Counted from the first letter of the stretch, positions 8,811-18,363 are shown. The stretch: 64,000 bases of DNA from Gemmatimonadaceae bacterium (GCA_019637355.1 JAHBVT010000001.1:930001-994000); one strand, 5' to 3'. Numbers and translations: made by a program. Notes: generated by a model from the sequence alone, not told the origin.

Positions 8811-10130
8811 ATGCGTCGCGCGTACGCCCTGGCCGCAATCGCGTTGCTGGCCGCCCCCGTCGCGGCCCAGCAAGGCGGGGCGGTCGTGCAGATGATTCCC
8901 GTCGACCGCGTCGTTGCGGTCGTCGCGACCAAGCCGATTCTCTTCAGCGAAGTGCTGGAGCGCCTCAATTTCGCGCGCGCCCAAGGGCTGCAGATTCCCG
9001 CCGATTCTGCCGGTCAGATGCGGGTCGCACGCGAGTTGCTGGAGCAGTTGGTGGACGAAGAAGTGCTGCTCGCCGTCGCCCAGGACTTCAAGCTCGAGGT
9101 GCCGGAGCTCGAAGTGTCGGCGCGCGTGGACCAACAGATTGACCAGATCCGAGGACAGTTCGGCAGCGAGGCCGAGTTTCGCGAGGCGCTGCGCCGCGAG
9201 GGCTTCGGCACGCCCGAGGAGTACCGCAAGCGCACCATCGAGCAGGCGCAGCGCGACGAGCGGCAGCGCAAGGCCTTGGACACGCTGCGCACGCTCGGCC
9301 GCCTCGCGCCGGTGAACGTGACCGAGCGCGAGGTCGCCGAGGCCTTTGAGCGCCTGCGCGCGCGCCTCGGGCCGCGTCCCGCGCTGGTGGCGTTCCGCCA
9401 GGTCGTGGTGACGCCGCGTCCGCGGCAGGAGGCCAAGGACCGCGCCTATGCCCGCACCGATTCGCTGCGGCGCCTGCTGGAGCGAGGCGCCGACTTCGAT
9501 TCGCTCGCGCGCTTGGTGTCGCAGGACCCGGTGAGCGCGGCGCAGGGCGGCGACCTCGGCTGGAACCGCCGCGGCCGGATGGTCGCGGCCTTCGACCAGA
9601 TGATGTTCGCCCTCCTTCCGGGACGCATCAGCCCGATCGTCGAGACGGAATATGGCTACCACGTGATGCGCGTCGATCGCGTGCGGCCGGGCGAGGTGCG
9701 GGCGCGGCACATCCTGGTCCGGCCCGAGGTGGACGAGCAGGACGCCGCGGTCGCTGCGGCGCGGGCCGACTCGGCGCGCCAGATGTGGCAGCGCGGCGCG
9801 CCGTTCGACTCCGTCATCGCGCGCTTCCACGACGCCAACGAGGAGAAGAGCATCCCCGAGGGCTACCCGGTGGACTCGCTGCCGCCGGAGTACCGCGTGG
9901 TCCTGCGCAACCAGCCGGCCGGGGCGTTCACGGAAGTGTTCACGTTGCCGGACCAGAGCACGGGCCTGCGCAAGTACCTCGTGGCGCAGGTGATTTCCGC
10001 CAAGCCGGCGGGGCAGTGGACGCTGGACGAGTACCAGGAGCGCGTACGCCGCCAGCTGCAGGAAGAGCGCTCCACGCGCCGCACGCTCGACAACCTGCGC
10101 CGCGAATACTACGTCTCCGTGCGATTGTGA
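8811..10130 (+). CDS. surA: SurA-like periplasmic peptidylprolyl isomerase
   Basis: 439 residues from ATG 8811; an in-frame GTG directly upstream (8808) is an alternative. The signal peptide is MRRAYALAAIALLAAPVAAQ. A SurA-type N-terminal helical domain follows, then a first parvulin domain (about 185-285, containing 'GGDLGWNRRGRMV' and 'YGYHVMRVD') and a second, shorter one starting near residue 296 ('RARHILVRPEV'). SurA escorts outer-membrane proteins through the periplasm. The stop codon overlaps the pdxA GTG. The surA-pdxA order matches the classical proteobacterial arrangement, which supports the symbol. Confidence 0.85.
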   Translation: MRRAYALAAIALLAAPVAAQQGGAVVQMIPVDRVVAVVATKPILFSEVLERLNFARAQGLQIPADSAGQMRVARELLEQLVDEEVLLAVAQDFKLEVPELEVSARVDQQIDQIRGQFGSEAEFREALRREGFGTPEEYRKRTIEQAQRDERQRKALDTLRTLGRLAPVNVTEREVAEAFERLRARLGPRPALVAFRQVVVTPRPRQEAKDRAYARTDSLRRLLERGADFDSLARLVSQDPVSAAQGGDLGWNRRGRMVAAFDQMMFALLPGRISPIVETEYGYHVMRVDRVRPGEVRARHILVRPEVDEQDAAVAAARADSARQMWQRGAPFDSVIARFHDANEEKSIPEGYPVDSLPPEYRVVLRNQPAGAFTEVFTLPDQSTGLRKYLVAQVISAKPAGQWTLDEYQERVRRQLQEERSTRRTLDNLRREYYVSVRL

Positions 10131-11029
10131 CGCTCCCGGCGCTCGTGGTCACTGTCGGCGACCCGCGCGGCATCGGGCCCGAGATTCTGCGCGCGGCGCT
10201 CGCGACCGAAGAGGTCGCCGGCGCCGCGCGCTGCATCGTGGTGGGTCCCAGCGGTGCGGGTATCGCCGTCGAGGAGTCTGTCGGCGAGTGGCACGGCCGC
10301 CCGGGACCATCTACGCCCGAGCAGGCGGCGATTGCCGGCGGACTTGCCGCCAAGGCGATCGAGCGCGCGGTGGAGTTGGTGCGCGCGGGTGCGGCGCAGG
10401 GCATCGTCACCGGGCCGATCGACAAGTCCGCGCTGGCGGCGGCCGGTTACACGGACCCCGGCCACACCGAGATGCTCGAACGCCTCACCGGCCACCCGAC
10501 GGCGATGATGCTCGCCGGTCCGAGCCTGCGCGTGGTGCTGGCCACCACGCATATCGCCCTTCGGGAGGTGCCGGCTGCCGTGACGCAGGCGGCGTTGGTG
10601 CGTGCCGCGCAGCTCACGCGGCGCGGGTTGCAGGAGTGGTTCGGCATCGCCGAGCCGCGGCTGGCCCTCTGCGCGCTCAATCCGCACGGCGGCGATGGCG
10701 GACGCTTCGGCGACGAGGACCAGCGCGTGCTCGCGCCGGCAGCGCGCGAGGCGGGGATGGCCGGCCCCTTCGCGGCGGATACCGTCTTCGTGCGGGCGAT
10801 GCGCGGCGAATTCGATGCGGTCATCGCACCGTATCACGATGTCGGGATGACGGCCATCAAGGTCGCCAGCTTCGGCGAGGCTGTGAACGTGACGTTGGGC
10901 CTGCCATTCCCGCGCACCTCGCCGGATCACGGGACGGCCCTGGACATCGCGGGGCAGGGCGTAGCCGATGCCGGCTCGATGGTCCTGGCGCTGCGCACCG
11001 CCGCCGAGATCGCCGCGCGCCTCTCGTGA
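10127..11029 (+). CDS. pdxA: 4-hydroxythreonine-4-phosphate dehydrogenase
   Basis: 300 residues from a GTG overlapping the surA-like stop (GTGA). PdxA oxidises 4-phosphohydroxy-L-threonine in the DXP-dependent pathway to pyridoxal phosphate. Visible signatures are 'TVGDPRGIGPEI' at the N-terminus, 'GPIDKSAL', 'GHTEMLERL', 'LNPHGGDGGRFGDED', and the metal/substrate segment 'APYHDVGMTAIKV' through 'PFPRTSPDHGTALDIAG'. A longer frame open to 9785 runs inside surA and is not the true start. The length is slightly below the usual 320-330 residues. Confidence 0.95.
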   Translation: MTLPALVVTVGDPRGIGPEILRAALATEEVAGAARCIVVGPSGAGIAVEESVGEWHGRPGPSTPEQAAIAGGLAAKAIERAVELVRAGAAQGIVTGPIDKSALAAAGYTDPGHTEMLERLTGHPTAMMLAGPSLRVVLATTHIALREVPAAVTQAALVRAAQLTRRGLQEWFGIAEPRLALCALNPHGGDGGRFGDEDQRVLAPAAREAGMAGPFAADTVFVRAMRGEFDAVIAPYHDVGMTAIKVASFGEAVNVTLGLPFPRTSPDHGTALDIAGQGVADAGSMVLALRTAAEIAARLS

Positions 11030-11071
11030 CTGGCCGCAGGGCGGTCCGGGCGTGAGATTTCCGGCGTCCCT

Positions 11072-12109
11072 ATGACCACGCCCAAGCCCCCCTCGCCGCC
11101 GGCGTTCGACGACTGCCAAGTCCAGCGCCCGAGTGCCGCGCGCGCCGCCGCCGACGCGCTGCCGCACGAGCACGCGCCGGGGGAGGCGCACCATCACCAC
11201 GGGCTGGGGGCGCACGCGCACGCGACCAGCACCAAGCGCTTGGCCTGGGCCCTGGCGGTCACGACGACCTTCTTGGTCGCCGAGGTGGTGGGTGGCCTGC
11301 TGTCCAACTCGATGGCCCTGCTCGCCGATGCGGGGCATATGCTCACGGATGCCGGGGCGCTGGGTCTGTCGCTGTTTGTGGCCTGGTTCAGCCGCCGCCC
11401 GGCGACGCCGCAGCGCACCTACGGCCACCTGCGCTGGGAGATTCTCGCCGCTTTCATTAACGGTGCCGTGCTGCTCCTGCTCTCGGCCTGGATCCTGGTC
11501 GAAGCCGTGGGCCGGCTTCGCTCCCCCCAGCCGGTGGGCGGTGCGTTGATGCTCGGCGTTGCCATCGCCGGACTCGCCGCCAACAGCGTCAGCGCCTGGT
11601 TGCTCCACGCGCACCAGGGGCAGAGCCTCAACCTGCGCGGCGCCTACCTGCACGTGCTGTCTGATCTCTTGGGCTCGGTGGCGGTGATCGTGGCAGCGCT
11701 GTGCGTGCAGGCCTTCGGCTGGCTGCGGGCCGACGCCATCGCGTCGATCGCCGTCACGCTGTTGATCATCCGCGGCGCCTGGGCCTTGGTGCGCGATGCC
11801 GTCGACGTGCTGCTCGAGAACACGCCGGCGCACATCGACGCCGAGGCCCTGCGCGCGGCGATGGCGCAGGTGCGCGGCGTGCGCGCCGTGCACGACCTGC
11901 ACGTCTGGACCCTGACCTCAGGTGTAGTGGCGATGAGTGCCCACGCCATCGCGCCAGCGGTCGAGGAACACCCGCGCGTGCTGGCCGACCTGCACGCGGC
12001 GGTGGAGGGCTTCGGCATCCAGCACACGACGATCCAGCTCGAAGGTGAGCCCCTTGCCGCCTGCTGCGGCGACCTCGCCCACCCCTCCCTCACCCCGGCG
12101 ACCCGCTGA
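11072..12109 (+). CDS. Cation diffusion facilitator (CzcD/ZitB-type) metal exporter
   Basis: 345 residues, six predicted membrane helices. It exports Zn2+ or similar divalent ions in exchange for protons. The N-terminus is His-rich ('EAHHHHGLGAHAHA'), a common metal-binding region of CzcD-type members. TM2 carries 'LLADAGHMLTDAG' (His/Asp metal site) and TM5 carries 'HVLSDLLGSVAV' (second His/Asp pair). A cytoplasmic C-terminal domain begins near residue 245 ('VDVLLENTPAHID'). The stop overlaps the start of the PilT-like gene (TGATG), an unexpected partner. Confidence 0.93.
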   Translation: MTTPKPPSPPAFDDCQVQRPSAARAAADALPHEHAPGEAHHHHGLGAHAHATSTKRLAWALAVTTTFLVAEVVGGLLSNSMALLADAGHMLTDAGALGLSLFVAWFSRRPATPQRTYGHLRWEILAAFINGAVLLLLSAWILVEAVGRLRSPQPVGGALMLGVAIAGLAANSVSAWLLHAHQGQSLNLRGAYLHVLSDLLGSVAVIVAALCVQAFGWLRADAIASIAVTLLIIRGAWALVRDAVDVLLENTPAHIDAEALRAAMAQVRGVRAVHDLHVWTLTSGVVAMSAHAIAPAVEEHPRVLADLHAAVEGFGIQHTTIQLEGEPLAACCGDLAHPSLTPATR

Positions 12110-13683
12110 TGGCACAACTCGACAAGCTCCTCTCCGTGATGATTTCCAACCGCGCCGACGAGCTCGTGATGGGCGAGGACGCCGCCGTGGTTCTGGTCGG
12201 GGGCGGACAGGAGAAGCCGGTCACCAAGGCCCTCACGGCCGCGCAGATCGTGGCCCTGCTCAAGGAGATCGCGCCGGCCAGCTCGCACCCCGCGCTCGAC
12301 GCCAAGCAGCCGACCAAGTTCCAGTATATGAGCGAGGACTCCGTCTTCGCCGTGCGGGCGATGGTCACCGGCGACGGCAAGCTCTCGGTGCGCATCCAGG
12401 TGGATGCCGACGGGGAGTTCAAGCGTAGCACCGGGATGTTCACGCGCGTAGTACTGCCGGAGGAGGCCGCCGCGCCGGTGGTCGCCGCTGTGCGCAATGT
12501 GCAGGAGGCGGCCCACGACCCGGCGCAGTCGCTGCAGGCGATGGAGGCATTGCTGCGCCTCCTCGTGGAGAAGGGCGCCTCCGACCTGCATATGCGGGTC
12601 GGCGAGCCACCGATCCTGCGGGCCAGCGGCGAGATGCATCGCGTCGAGGGGCAGCCGAAAATTGACCCCGCGACGATGGAGGCCCTGCTCACCTCCATTA
12701 TGCCGGAGCGCAACCGCGCCGAGTTCAAGGAGACGAACGACAGCGACTTCGCCTATGAGATCACGGGCGTGGCGCGCTTTCGCGCCAACGTGCTCCGCGA
12801 CCGAAAGGGCGTGGCGGCGGTGTTCCGCGTCATTCCGAATACCATCATCACCGCCGACCAGTTGGGGCTCTCGCAGGAGGTCCAGAACCTCTGCTACCTC
12901 ACCAAGGGCCTGGTGCTGGTGACCGGCCCCACGGGCTCCGGCAAGTCCACCACGCTGTCGGGGATGATCGACCTCGTGAACCGGTCACGGTCGGACCACG
13001 TCATCACGATCGAGGACCCGATCGAGTTCGTGCACGAGAACAAGAACTGCATTATGACGCAGCGGCAGGTGGGTGTGCACACCGGCAGCTTCAAGAGCGC
13101 CCTGCGCGCCGCCCTGCGCGAGGACCCGGACATCATCCTCGTCGGCGAGCTGCGCGACCTCGAGACGGTGGCCATCGCCATCGAGACCGCCGAGACCGGC
13201 CACCTGGTGTTCGGCACGCTGCATACCACGACCGCGGCCAGCACCATCGACCGCCTCATCGACCAGTTCCCCTCCGACCGGCAGGAGCAGGTGCGCACGA
13301 TGCTCTCCGAGTCGCTCAAGGGTGTCGTCTCGCAGGTGCTCTGCAAGAAGATCGGCGGCGGCCGTGTCGCTGCCCGGGAAATCCTCTTGGTCAACAACGC
13401 CGTCTCCAACCTCATCCGCGAGGGCAAGACGTTCCAGATCCCCTCGATTATGCAGACGTCCAAGCGGATCGGGATGATCACGATGAACGACACCCTGATG
13501 GACTTGGTGGAGAAGAAGCTGGTGGAGCCCAAAGAGGCGTATATGAAGTCGGTGGACAAGAGCTCCTTCGTGGCCTCGCTGAAGGCCAAGGGGCACGACA
13601 CCAGCTTCGTCGAGGGGGACGACCCGAAGCCGCCGGCCGGGGCGGCGGCGGGGCCGGCGGGCAAGGCCGGGGCGAAGCGCTGA
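12109..13683 (+). CDS. pilT: PilT/PilU-family type IV pilus retraction ATPase with extended N-terminus
   Basis: 524 residues, about 150 longer than typical PilT. It powers pilus depolymerisation as a cytoplasmic hexamer. The ATPase core shows Walker A 'GPTGSGKSTT' near residue 272, the Asp box 'VITIEDPIEF', Walker B 'IILVGELRD' (about 341), the His box 'GHLVFGTLHTT', and a PilT-type C-terminus. The PilT N-domain proper starts near residue 145 ('LLVEKGASDLHMRVGEPP'). The first 130 residues look like a second, degenerate copy of that N-domain ('LLSVMISNRADELVMGED'). No other pilus gene is in the window. PilT versus PilU cannot be settled by eye. Confidence 0.88.
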   Translation: MAQLDKLLSVMISNRADELVMGEDAAVVLVGGGQEKPVTKALTAAQIVALLKEIAPASSHPALDAKQPTKFQYMSEDSVFAVRAMVTGDGKLSVRIQVDADGEFKRSTGMFTRVVLPEEAAAPVVAAVRNVQEAAHDPAQSLQAMEALLRLLVEKGASDLHMRVGEPPILRASGEMHRVEGQPKIDPATMEALLTSIMPERNRAEFKETNDSDFAYEITGVARFRANVLRDRKGVAAVFRVIPNTIITADQLGLSQEVQNLCYLTKGLVLVTGPTGSGKSTTLSGMIDLVNRSRSDHVITIEDPIEFVHENKNCIMTQRQVGVHTGSFKSALRAALREDPDIILVGELRDLETVAIAIETAETGHLVFGTLHTTTAASTIDRLIDQFPSDRQEQVRTMLSESLKGVVSQVLCKKIGGGRVAAREILLVNNAVSNLIREGKTFQIPSIMQTSKRIGMITMNDTLMDLVEKKLVEPKEAYMKSVDKSSFVASLKAKGHDTSFVEGDDPKPPAGAAAGPAGKAGAKR

Positions 13684-13688
13684 CCCAA

Positions 13689-13748
13689 GACGGATGACGG
13701 ATGACGGGTGACGGAGGTACCGACCTTCCACCTTCCGTCTTCCGTCCT
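13689..13748. repeat. Heptanucleotide-periodic intergenic repeat
   Basis: Consecutive heptads read GACGGAT, GACGGAT, GACGGGT, GACGGAG, GTACCGA, CCTTCCA, CCTTCCG, TCTTCCG. The second half is an imperfect inverted complement of the first, so the locus can fold. It lies between the PilT-like gene and typA and may end transcription of the former. Confidence 0.75.
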
Positions 13749-13750
13749 GT

Positions 13751-13756
13751 TATCTT
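13751..13756 (+). promoter_or_regulatory. -10-like TATCTT for typA
   Basis: GTTATCTT lies eight bases before the typA ATG at 13765, with no Shine-Dalgarno sequence between. An identical GTTATCTT precedes the start at 53173 on the other strand. Confidence 0.5.
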
Positions 13757-13764
13757 TCCAGGCT

Positions 13765-15603
13765 ATGCAGATTCGCAACATCGCCATCATCGCGCACGTG
13801 GACCACGGGAAGACGACCCTCGTGGACCAGATGCTCCGGCAAGCCGGGGCCTTTCGCGCCAATCAGGTCGTCTCCGAACGCGTGATGGATTCCAACCCGC
13901 TCGAAAAAGAGCGCGGTATCACCATCCTTGCGAAGAACACCTCGGTGCACTGGGGTGACACCAAGCTCAACATCGTCGACACGCCCGGGCACGCCGACTT
14001 CGGCGGCGAGGTCGAGCGCATCCTCCGGATGGTCGACGGCGTGCTGCTCGTCGTGGACGCCTTCGACGGCCCGATGCCGCAGACGCGCTTCGTGCTCCGC
14101 AAGGCGCTGGCCCTCGGCCGCACGGTCATCATCTGCATCAACAAGATCGACCGTCCCGGTGCCGACCCGATGCGCGTGCACGAGGAAGTGCTCGACCTGC
14201 TGATCGAGCTCGAGGCCAACGAGGCGCAGCTCGACGCGCCGGTGGTCTATGCCTCAGGTCGCGATGGGACCTCGACGATGTCGATGGACGTGCCGGCGGA
14301 GAACCTGACGCCGCTGTTCGAGACCATCGTCAAGCACGTGCCGGCGCCGCCGGCCGAGGTGAACGCGCCGTTCCAGATGCTCGTCTCCACCATCGACTAC
14401 TCCAACTACCTCGGCCGCCTCGCCATCGGGCGCATCGACCGCGGCACGGTGCGCGTGGGCGACAACGTGGCCCTGCTGCCGGTGGACCACGCCGCCAAGG
14501 GGGCCATCGGGCGTGTCACGAAATTGTATGGATTTGAGGGCCTGGAGCGCGTCGAGGTGCAGTCCGCCAGCGCCGGCGAGATCGTCGCCCTGGCCGGCTT
14601 CGAGCACGTCGAGATCGGCCTGACGCTGACTGACCCCGAGCACCAGGAGCGCCTCGAGGGTATCGCGGTGGAAGAGCCCACGATCTCCGTGGACTTCCTC
14701 GTCAACAACTCTCCGTTCGCAGGCCAGGACGGCAAGTTCGTCACGTCGCGGCAGATCAAGGAGCGTCTCGAGAAGGAACTCGAGCGCAACGTGGCGCTGC
14801 GCGTCGAAGAGACCGATTCCACCGACACCTGGACCGTCTCCGGCCGCGGCGAGCTGCACCTGTCCATCCTGATGGAGACGATGCGCCGCGAGGGGTATGA
14901 GTTCCAGGTCTCGCGGCCGCGCGTCATCACGCACATTGGCCCCAACGGCGAGAAGCAGGAGCCATACGAAGAACTGGCGATCGACGTGCCCGAGGAGTTT
15001 ATGGGCACCGTCATCGAGAAGCTCGGGCCCCGCAAGGCGCAGATGATCGAGATGAAGAACCCCGGGCAGGGCCTCGTGCGCCTGGTGTACAAGATCCCGG
15101 CGCGCGGCCTCTTCGGCTACCGCTCGGAGTTCCTCACCGACACCCGCGGCACCGGCATTATGCACCACCGCTTCCTCGAATACGGGCCCTGGTCCGGCGG
15201 GCTGCAGGGCCGCCTGCGCGGCGTGCTCGTCTCGATGGAGCAGGGGACCATCATCGCCTTCGCGCTCGGGAACCTGCAGGAGCGCTCCACGCTGTTCGTG
15301 AAGCCGGGCGACGAGGTCTACGAGGGGATGATCATCGGCGAGAATTCCCGGCCGGGCGATATGGACGTCAACCCGACCAAGGAAAAGAAGCTGACGAATA
15401 TGCGGTCCAAGAGTGCCGACGATGCCATCCAGCTGGAGCCACCGCGCCTGTTGACGCTGGAAGGGGCGCTGGAGTATATCGAAGACGACGAACTGATCGA
15501 GGTCACGCCGTCCAACATCCGCCTGCGCAAGCGCCTGCTCAAGGAAAGCGACCGCAAGCGCATCAACCGGACGGCCAAGAAGGAACGGGAGGCTGGGCTG
15601 TAG
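13765..15603 (+). CDS. typA: Ribosome-associated GTPase TypA/BipA
   Basis: 612 residues, full length for the family. It is an EF-G-like translational GTPase that binds the 70S ribosome and acts in stress adaptation and 50S assembly. G1 '[10 protein letters not shown]' is near residue 10, the switch I region '[10 protein letters not shown]', G3 '[15 protein letters not shown]', and G4 '[10 protein letters not shown]'. The C-terminal BipA-specific domain includes '[17 protein letters not shown]'. Start chosen at 13765, immediately ahead of '[16 protein letters not shown]', the usual N-terminus; the frame is open further upstream but runs into heptad repeats. Confidence 0.97.
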   Translation: MQIRNIAIIAHVDHGKTTLVDQMLRQAGAFRANQVVSERVMDSNPLEKERGITILAKNTSVHWGDTKLNIVDTPGHADFGGEVERILRMVDGVLLVVDAFDGPMPQTRFVLRKALALGRTVIICINKIDRPGADPMRVHEEVLDLLIELEANEAQLDAPVVYASGRDGTSTMSMDVPAENLTPLFETIVKHVPAPPAEVNAPFQMLVSTIDYSNYLGRLAIGRIDRGTVRVGDNVALLPVDHAAKGAIGRVTKLYGFEGLERVEVQSASAGEIVALAGFEHVEIGLTLTDPEHQERLEGIAVEEPTISVDFLVNNSPFAGQDGKFVTSRQIKERLEKELERNVALRVEETDSTDTWTVSGRGELHLSILMETMRREGYEFQVSRPRVITHIGPNGEKQEPYEELAIDVPEEFMGTVIEKLGPRKAQMIEMKNPGQGLVRLVYKIPARGLFGYRSEFLTDTRGTGIMHHRFLEYGPWSGGLQGRLRGVLVSMEQGTIIAFALGNLQERSTLFVKPGDEVYEGMIIGENSRPGDMDVNPTKEKKLTNMRSKSADDAIQLEPPRLLTLEGALEYIEDDELIEVTPSNIRLRKRLLKESDRKRINRTAKKEREAGL

Positions 15604-15894
15604 ATGCGTGCAGGATCACCCTTTGGGAGACAGCGGACGATGGTGGGGAGCGCGGCGGCGCCGTGGCGGTTGGCGACAGAAGACGAGGAGAACCTGGACG
15701 GCTTCGACGAGGACCTCGACGAAGACGACGAGTTCGATGACGACCTCGACGACGATGACGACCTTGACGAGGATGACCTCGACGACGACGACTTCGATGA
15801 CGAGGATGACGACGACGATCTCCTCGACCTCGACGACGAGTACGACGACGCCGATGACGACGACAAGCCCCATCCGGGGCGCTTCGACGAGTGA
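15604..15894 (+). CDS. Small extremely acidic (Asp-rich) protein
   Basis: 96 residues. From about residue 25 nearly every residue is Asp or Glu with scattered Leu/Phe, ending 'KPHPGRFDE'. No known domain is recognisable. The frame begins with an ATG directly after the typA stop; a second ATG at 15640, preceded by GGGAGA, may be the real start and would give 84 residues. GAC/GAT/GAG codons alternate, which argues against a simple trinucleotide slip. It could be a disordered polyanion or metal-binding protein, or an accidental ORF in a low-complexity tract. Confidence 0.5.
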   Translation: MRAGSPFGRQRTMVGSAAAPWRLATEDEENLDGFDEDLDEDDEFDDDLDDDDDLDEDDLDDDDFDDEDDDDDLLDLDDEYDDADDDDKPHPGRFDE

Positions 15895-15900
15895 GGCCAG

Positions 15901-15928
15901 ACGGGGGGCGCCGGGCGGCGCCCCCCGT
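15901..15928. terminator. GC-rich hairpin between convergent genes
   Basis: Twelve-base-pair perfect stem with a GGGC loop (15913-15916) between the acidic ORF and the convergent PAP gene. There is no T-tract, so it may act bidirectionally or only stabilise 3' ends. Confidence 0.55.
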
Positions 15929-15942
15929 TCGCGTTGCAGGCC

Positions 15943-17394
15943 CTAGCTCCGGGCGTCCAGCGCCCGCTGCAGCGTGTCCACCACCGTGCGCAGGATCTGC
16001 ACCCGCGCGAAGCGCTTGTCATTGCCCGCCACCACGGTCCACGGCGCCGTCGGTGGGGCGCAGCGCGCCAGCATCTCCTCGACCGCCGCCTTGTACGCCG
16101 GGAGCTGCTCGCGGTTTCGCCAGTCCTCGTCGGTGATCTTGTGCTGCTTCCACTCCACCCGCTGGCGCTCCTTGAAGCGTTTGAGCTGCTCGGCCGGGCT
16201 GATGTGGATCCAGAACTTGGCCAGCGCCGTGCCGTGCGCGGTGAGCTGCTCCTCGAAGCTGTTGATCTCGCCGTAGGCCCGCTCCCACTCGGCCTCCTTG
16301 GCGAAGCCCTCGACCCGCTCGACCAGCACGCGGCCGTACCAGGAGCGGTCGAAGATCGTGATGCGCCCGTCGCGCGGCAGGTGCCGCCAGAAGCGCCAGA
16401 GGTAGTGCTGCGCGCGCTCCTCGTCGGTGGGGGCGGCGAAGCCGACCACGCGGTACAGGCGCGGGTCGATCGCCTGCGTCACGCGGCGGATACTGCTACC
16501 CTTGCCGGCGGCATCCCAGCCCTCGAACACCAGCACCGTCGGCTGACCGGCGGCGCGCGCGGCCCAGGTGAGCCGCGCCAGGCGTTCGCGGAGCGTGACC
16601 ATCTCGCGCTCGTAGGCCGCCACGCTGAGCCGTTGCGTGAGGTCCACGCGGTCGAGCGCCGAGGGTCCCGGCGTCCAGCGGCGCGGTGGTGCCGGCTCAG
16701 ATGGCGGCGCTGCCTGCAAGGCCTTCAGGAGTAGCCGCCCCACGGCGACCTCCCGGTGGCGACGGTCGGTGGCATCGACCACGTGCCACGGGGCCGCCGC
16801 GTGATGCGTGTGCTCGACGGCCTGTTGGGAGACCGCGCGGAAGCGGTCGTACTGCTTGAAGTGCGACCAGTCGTCGGGCGCGAGGCGACCCATCTTTTCC
16901 AGTTCCTTGAGTCGCGCCCGCTGCCGCGGTTTGGTCAGGTGCATCCAGAGCTTCAGCACCGTGATGCCGCCGTCGGCCAGCATTCGTTCGAAGGCCACGA
17001 TGCGGTCGAGTTCGGGCACGAACTCGCGCTTGCGCCGTGCCTTCGTCACGCGGTCGATGATCGGCCAGGTGTACCAGGAGCCGAAGAAGATGCCGATCTT
17101 GCCCGCGCCGGGCATCGCCCGCCAGAAGCGCCAGAAGTGCGGCCGTTCGGACTCTTCGTCCGAATGGTCCCAGAAGGCCTGGGTCGTGACGCCGCGTGGG
17201 TCCAGCCACTCGTTGAGGCGGTGGACCAGTTCGCCCTTGCCGGAGGCGTTACCGCCTGAGACGATGACGAGGACTTGTCGGCCCGAGGCCTGCAGGGCGA
17301 TGTGCGCCTTGAGCAGCTTCGGTCGTAGCGTCCGCAGGGCGGAGTCGTAGGCGCGCTCCGAGAGCGTGAGCCCGAGTTCGGCGGTGTCGAACAT
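15943..17394 (-). CDS. pap: Polyphosphate:AMP phosphotransferase (two-domain PPK2)
   Basis: 483 residues from ATG 17394, opening MFDTAELGLTL, the usual N-terminus of Pap proteins. It makes ADP from AMP with polyphosphate as donor. Two PPK2 kinase domains are fused: the first has a P-loop 'GGNASGKGE' and the second 'GWDAAGKGS', each followed by the WRFWR and GSWY/RSWYGR segments of the family. Two-domain (class II) PPK2 enzymes are AMP-specific. Fourteen further codons upstream (to 17436) are open but lie before the conserved start. Convergent with the acidic ORF. Confidence 0.93.
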   Translation of the reverse strand: MFDTAELGLTLSERAYDSALRTLRPKLLKAHIALQASGRQVLVIVSGGNASGKGELVHRLNEWLDPRGVTTQAFWDHSDEESERPHFWRFWRAMPGAGKIGIFFGSWYTWPIIDRVTKARRKREFVPELDRIVAFERMLADGGITVLKLWMHLTKPRQRARLKELEKMGRLAPDDWSHFKQYDRFRAVSQQAVEHTHHAAAPWHVVDATDRRHREVAVGRLLLKALQAAPPSEPAPPRRWTPGPSALDRVDLTQRLSVAAYEREMVTLRERLARLTWAARAAGQPTVLVFEGWDAAGKGSSIRRVTQAIDPRLYRVVGFAAPTDEERAQHYLWRFWRHLPRDGRITIFDRSWYGRVLVERVEGFAKEAEWERAYGEINSFEEQLTAHGTALAKFWIHISPAEQLKRFKERQRVEWKQHKITDEDWRNREQLPAYKAAVEEMLARCAPPTAPWTVVAGNDKRFARVQILRTVVDTLQRALDARS

Positions 17395-17518
17395 CAGTGG
17401 GGGAGGGAAGGGGTGCGCCGAGAGTGCGCCCGGCACGCCTCGGACCGCAAGTCGGGGAGCTGCCGCGTCCTGCGCGGTTGACCATCGGGGCGGTTCCCGC
17501 TTTATTTCAAGGCTCGCC

Positions 17519-17592
<74 letters not shown>

Positions 17593-17603
17593 CTCCGGCA
17601 CCA

Positions 17604-17638
17604 CGACGGCCCCGCCAGCAGCGCTGGCGGGGCCGTCG
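17604..17638 (+). terminator. Perfect 16-bp hairpin after tRNA-Ile
   Basis: CGACGGCCCCGCCAGC pairs with its complement across the loop AGC (17620-17622), followed by CCGTTT. It begins 12 bases after the tRNA and is a strong terminator candidate. Confidence 0.8.
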
Positions 17639-17769
17639 CCGTTTCGGCACTGGTCCACTGTCGGTCCGCCTCGGATTGCGCCGGCAATGCGACGATGGCA
17701 GCGCGGGGGGCCCTCGGTGCCAGTGTTTCGGATGCACTATTGCCTAAACCGCAGAGCCGAGCGTACGCT

Positions 17770-18336
17770 ATGGGTATGGCCGCACTCATCGATTCCGACT
17801 GGACCGCAGAGCGTTGGCGCGCCTTGCCGGACGACGGCAAGCGCTGTGAGGTACTCGATGGCGAGCTGTGGCAGACGCCGTCGCCGTCGTCCCGCCACAA
17901 TGCCGTCGCGGAGGAACTCTACGATGCGCTGCGCCCCTGGGCGCGGGAGTCGCGGCTCGCGCGGGTGCGCTATGCGCCCGCCGACATCGAGTTCTCTCCG
18001 CGGCGCGTGCTCCAGCCGGACCTCTACGCCATTCCTTGGGCCGATCAGCCGCCGCGCGACTGGTCGGAGAGTCGCGACCTCCTGCTTGCGGTCGAGGTGC
18101 TCTCGCCGGCCACGGCGCGGGTTGACCGCCACACCAAGCGGCTGATCTATCAGCAGCAGGGGGTGCCGGAGTACTGGATCGTCGACGTCGAGGCACGCCT
18201 CGTGGAACGCTGGCGTCCCACGGACGATCGGCCGGAAGTCATTGCGGAAACGCTTGCGTGGACTCCCGTCGCTGGAAGCCCCTCGCTGCGCATCGACCTG
18301 CCCGCCCTCTTCCGCGCCGCGCTCGGCGACGACTGA
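17770..18336 (+). CDS. Uma2 family (DUF820) endonuclease-like protein
   Basis: 188 residues from ATG 17770 (a second Met at 17776 is possible). The fold belongs to the PD-(D/E)XK superfamily: 'RCEVLDGELW' near the N-terminus, 'PADIEFSPRRVLQPDLYAIP', 'LLLAVEVLSPATARVDRHTK', and 'GVPEYWIVD', which hold the acidic and Lys residues of the predicted nuclease core. The biological role of Uma2 proteins is unsettled; they are frequent in Cyanobacteria, Chloroflexi, Planctomycetes and Gemmatimonadota. It is a single gene after tRNA-Ile and may be horizontally spread. Frame continuation upstream to 17560 overlaps the tRNA and is not coding. Confidence 0.87.
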   Translation: MGMAALIDSDWTAERWRALPDDGKRCEVLDGELWQTPSPSSRHNAVAEELYDALRPWARESRLARVRYAPADIEFSPRRVLQPDLYAIPWADQPPRDWSESRDLLLAVEVLSPATARVDRHTKRLIYQQQGVPEYWIVDVEARLVERWRPTDDRPEVIAETLAWTPVAGSPSLRIDLPALFRAALGDD

Positions 18337-18363
18337 GCGTCCCGAGCGCGGTGCGGCACTGGC

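Noticed and set aside
7353-9830. An 825-codon open frame on the minus strand over the two parvulin genes
   Set aside because: It is antisense to two genes with signal peptides and clear PpiC domains; its translation is Arg/His/Gly-rich with no domain, typical of GC-rich shadow frames.
9785-10126. Upstream extension of pdxA
   Set aside because: It overlaps the SurA-like gene; the conserved PdxA N-terminus starts at the overlapping GTG 10127.
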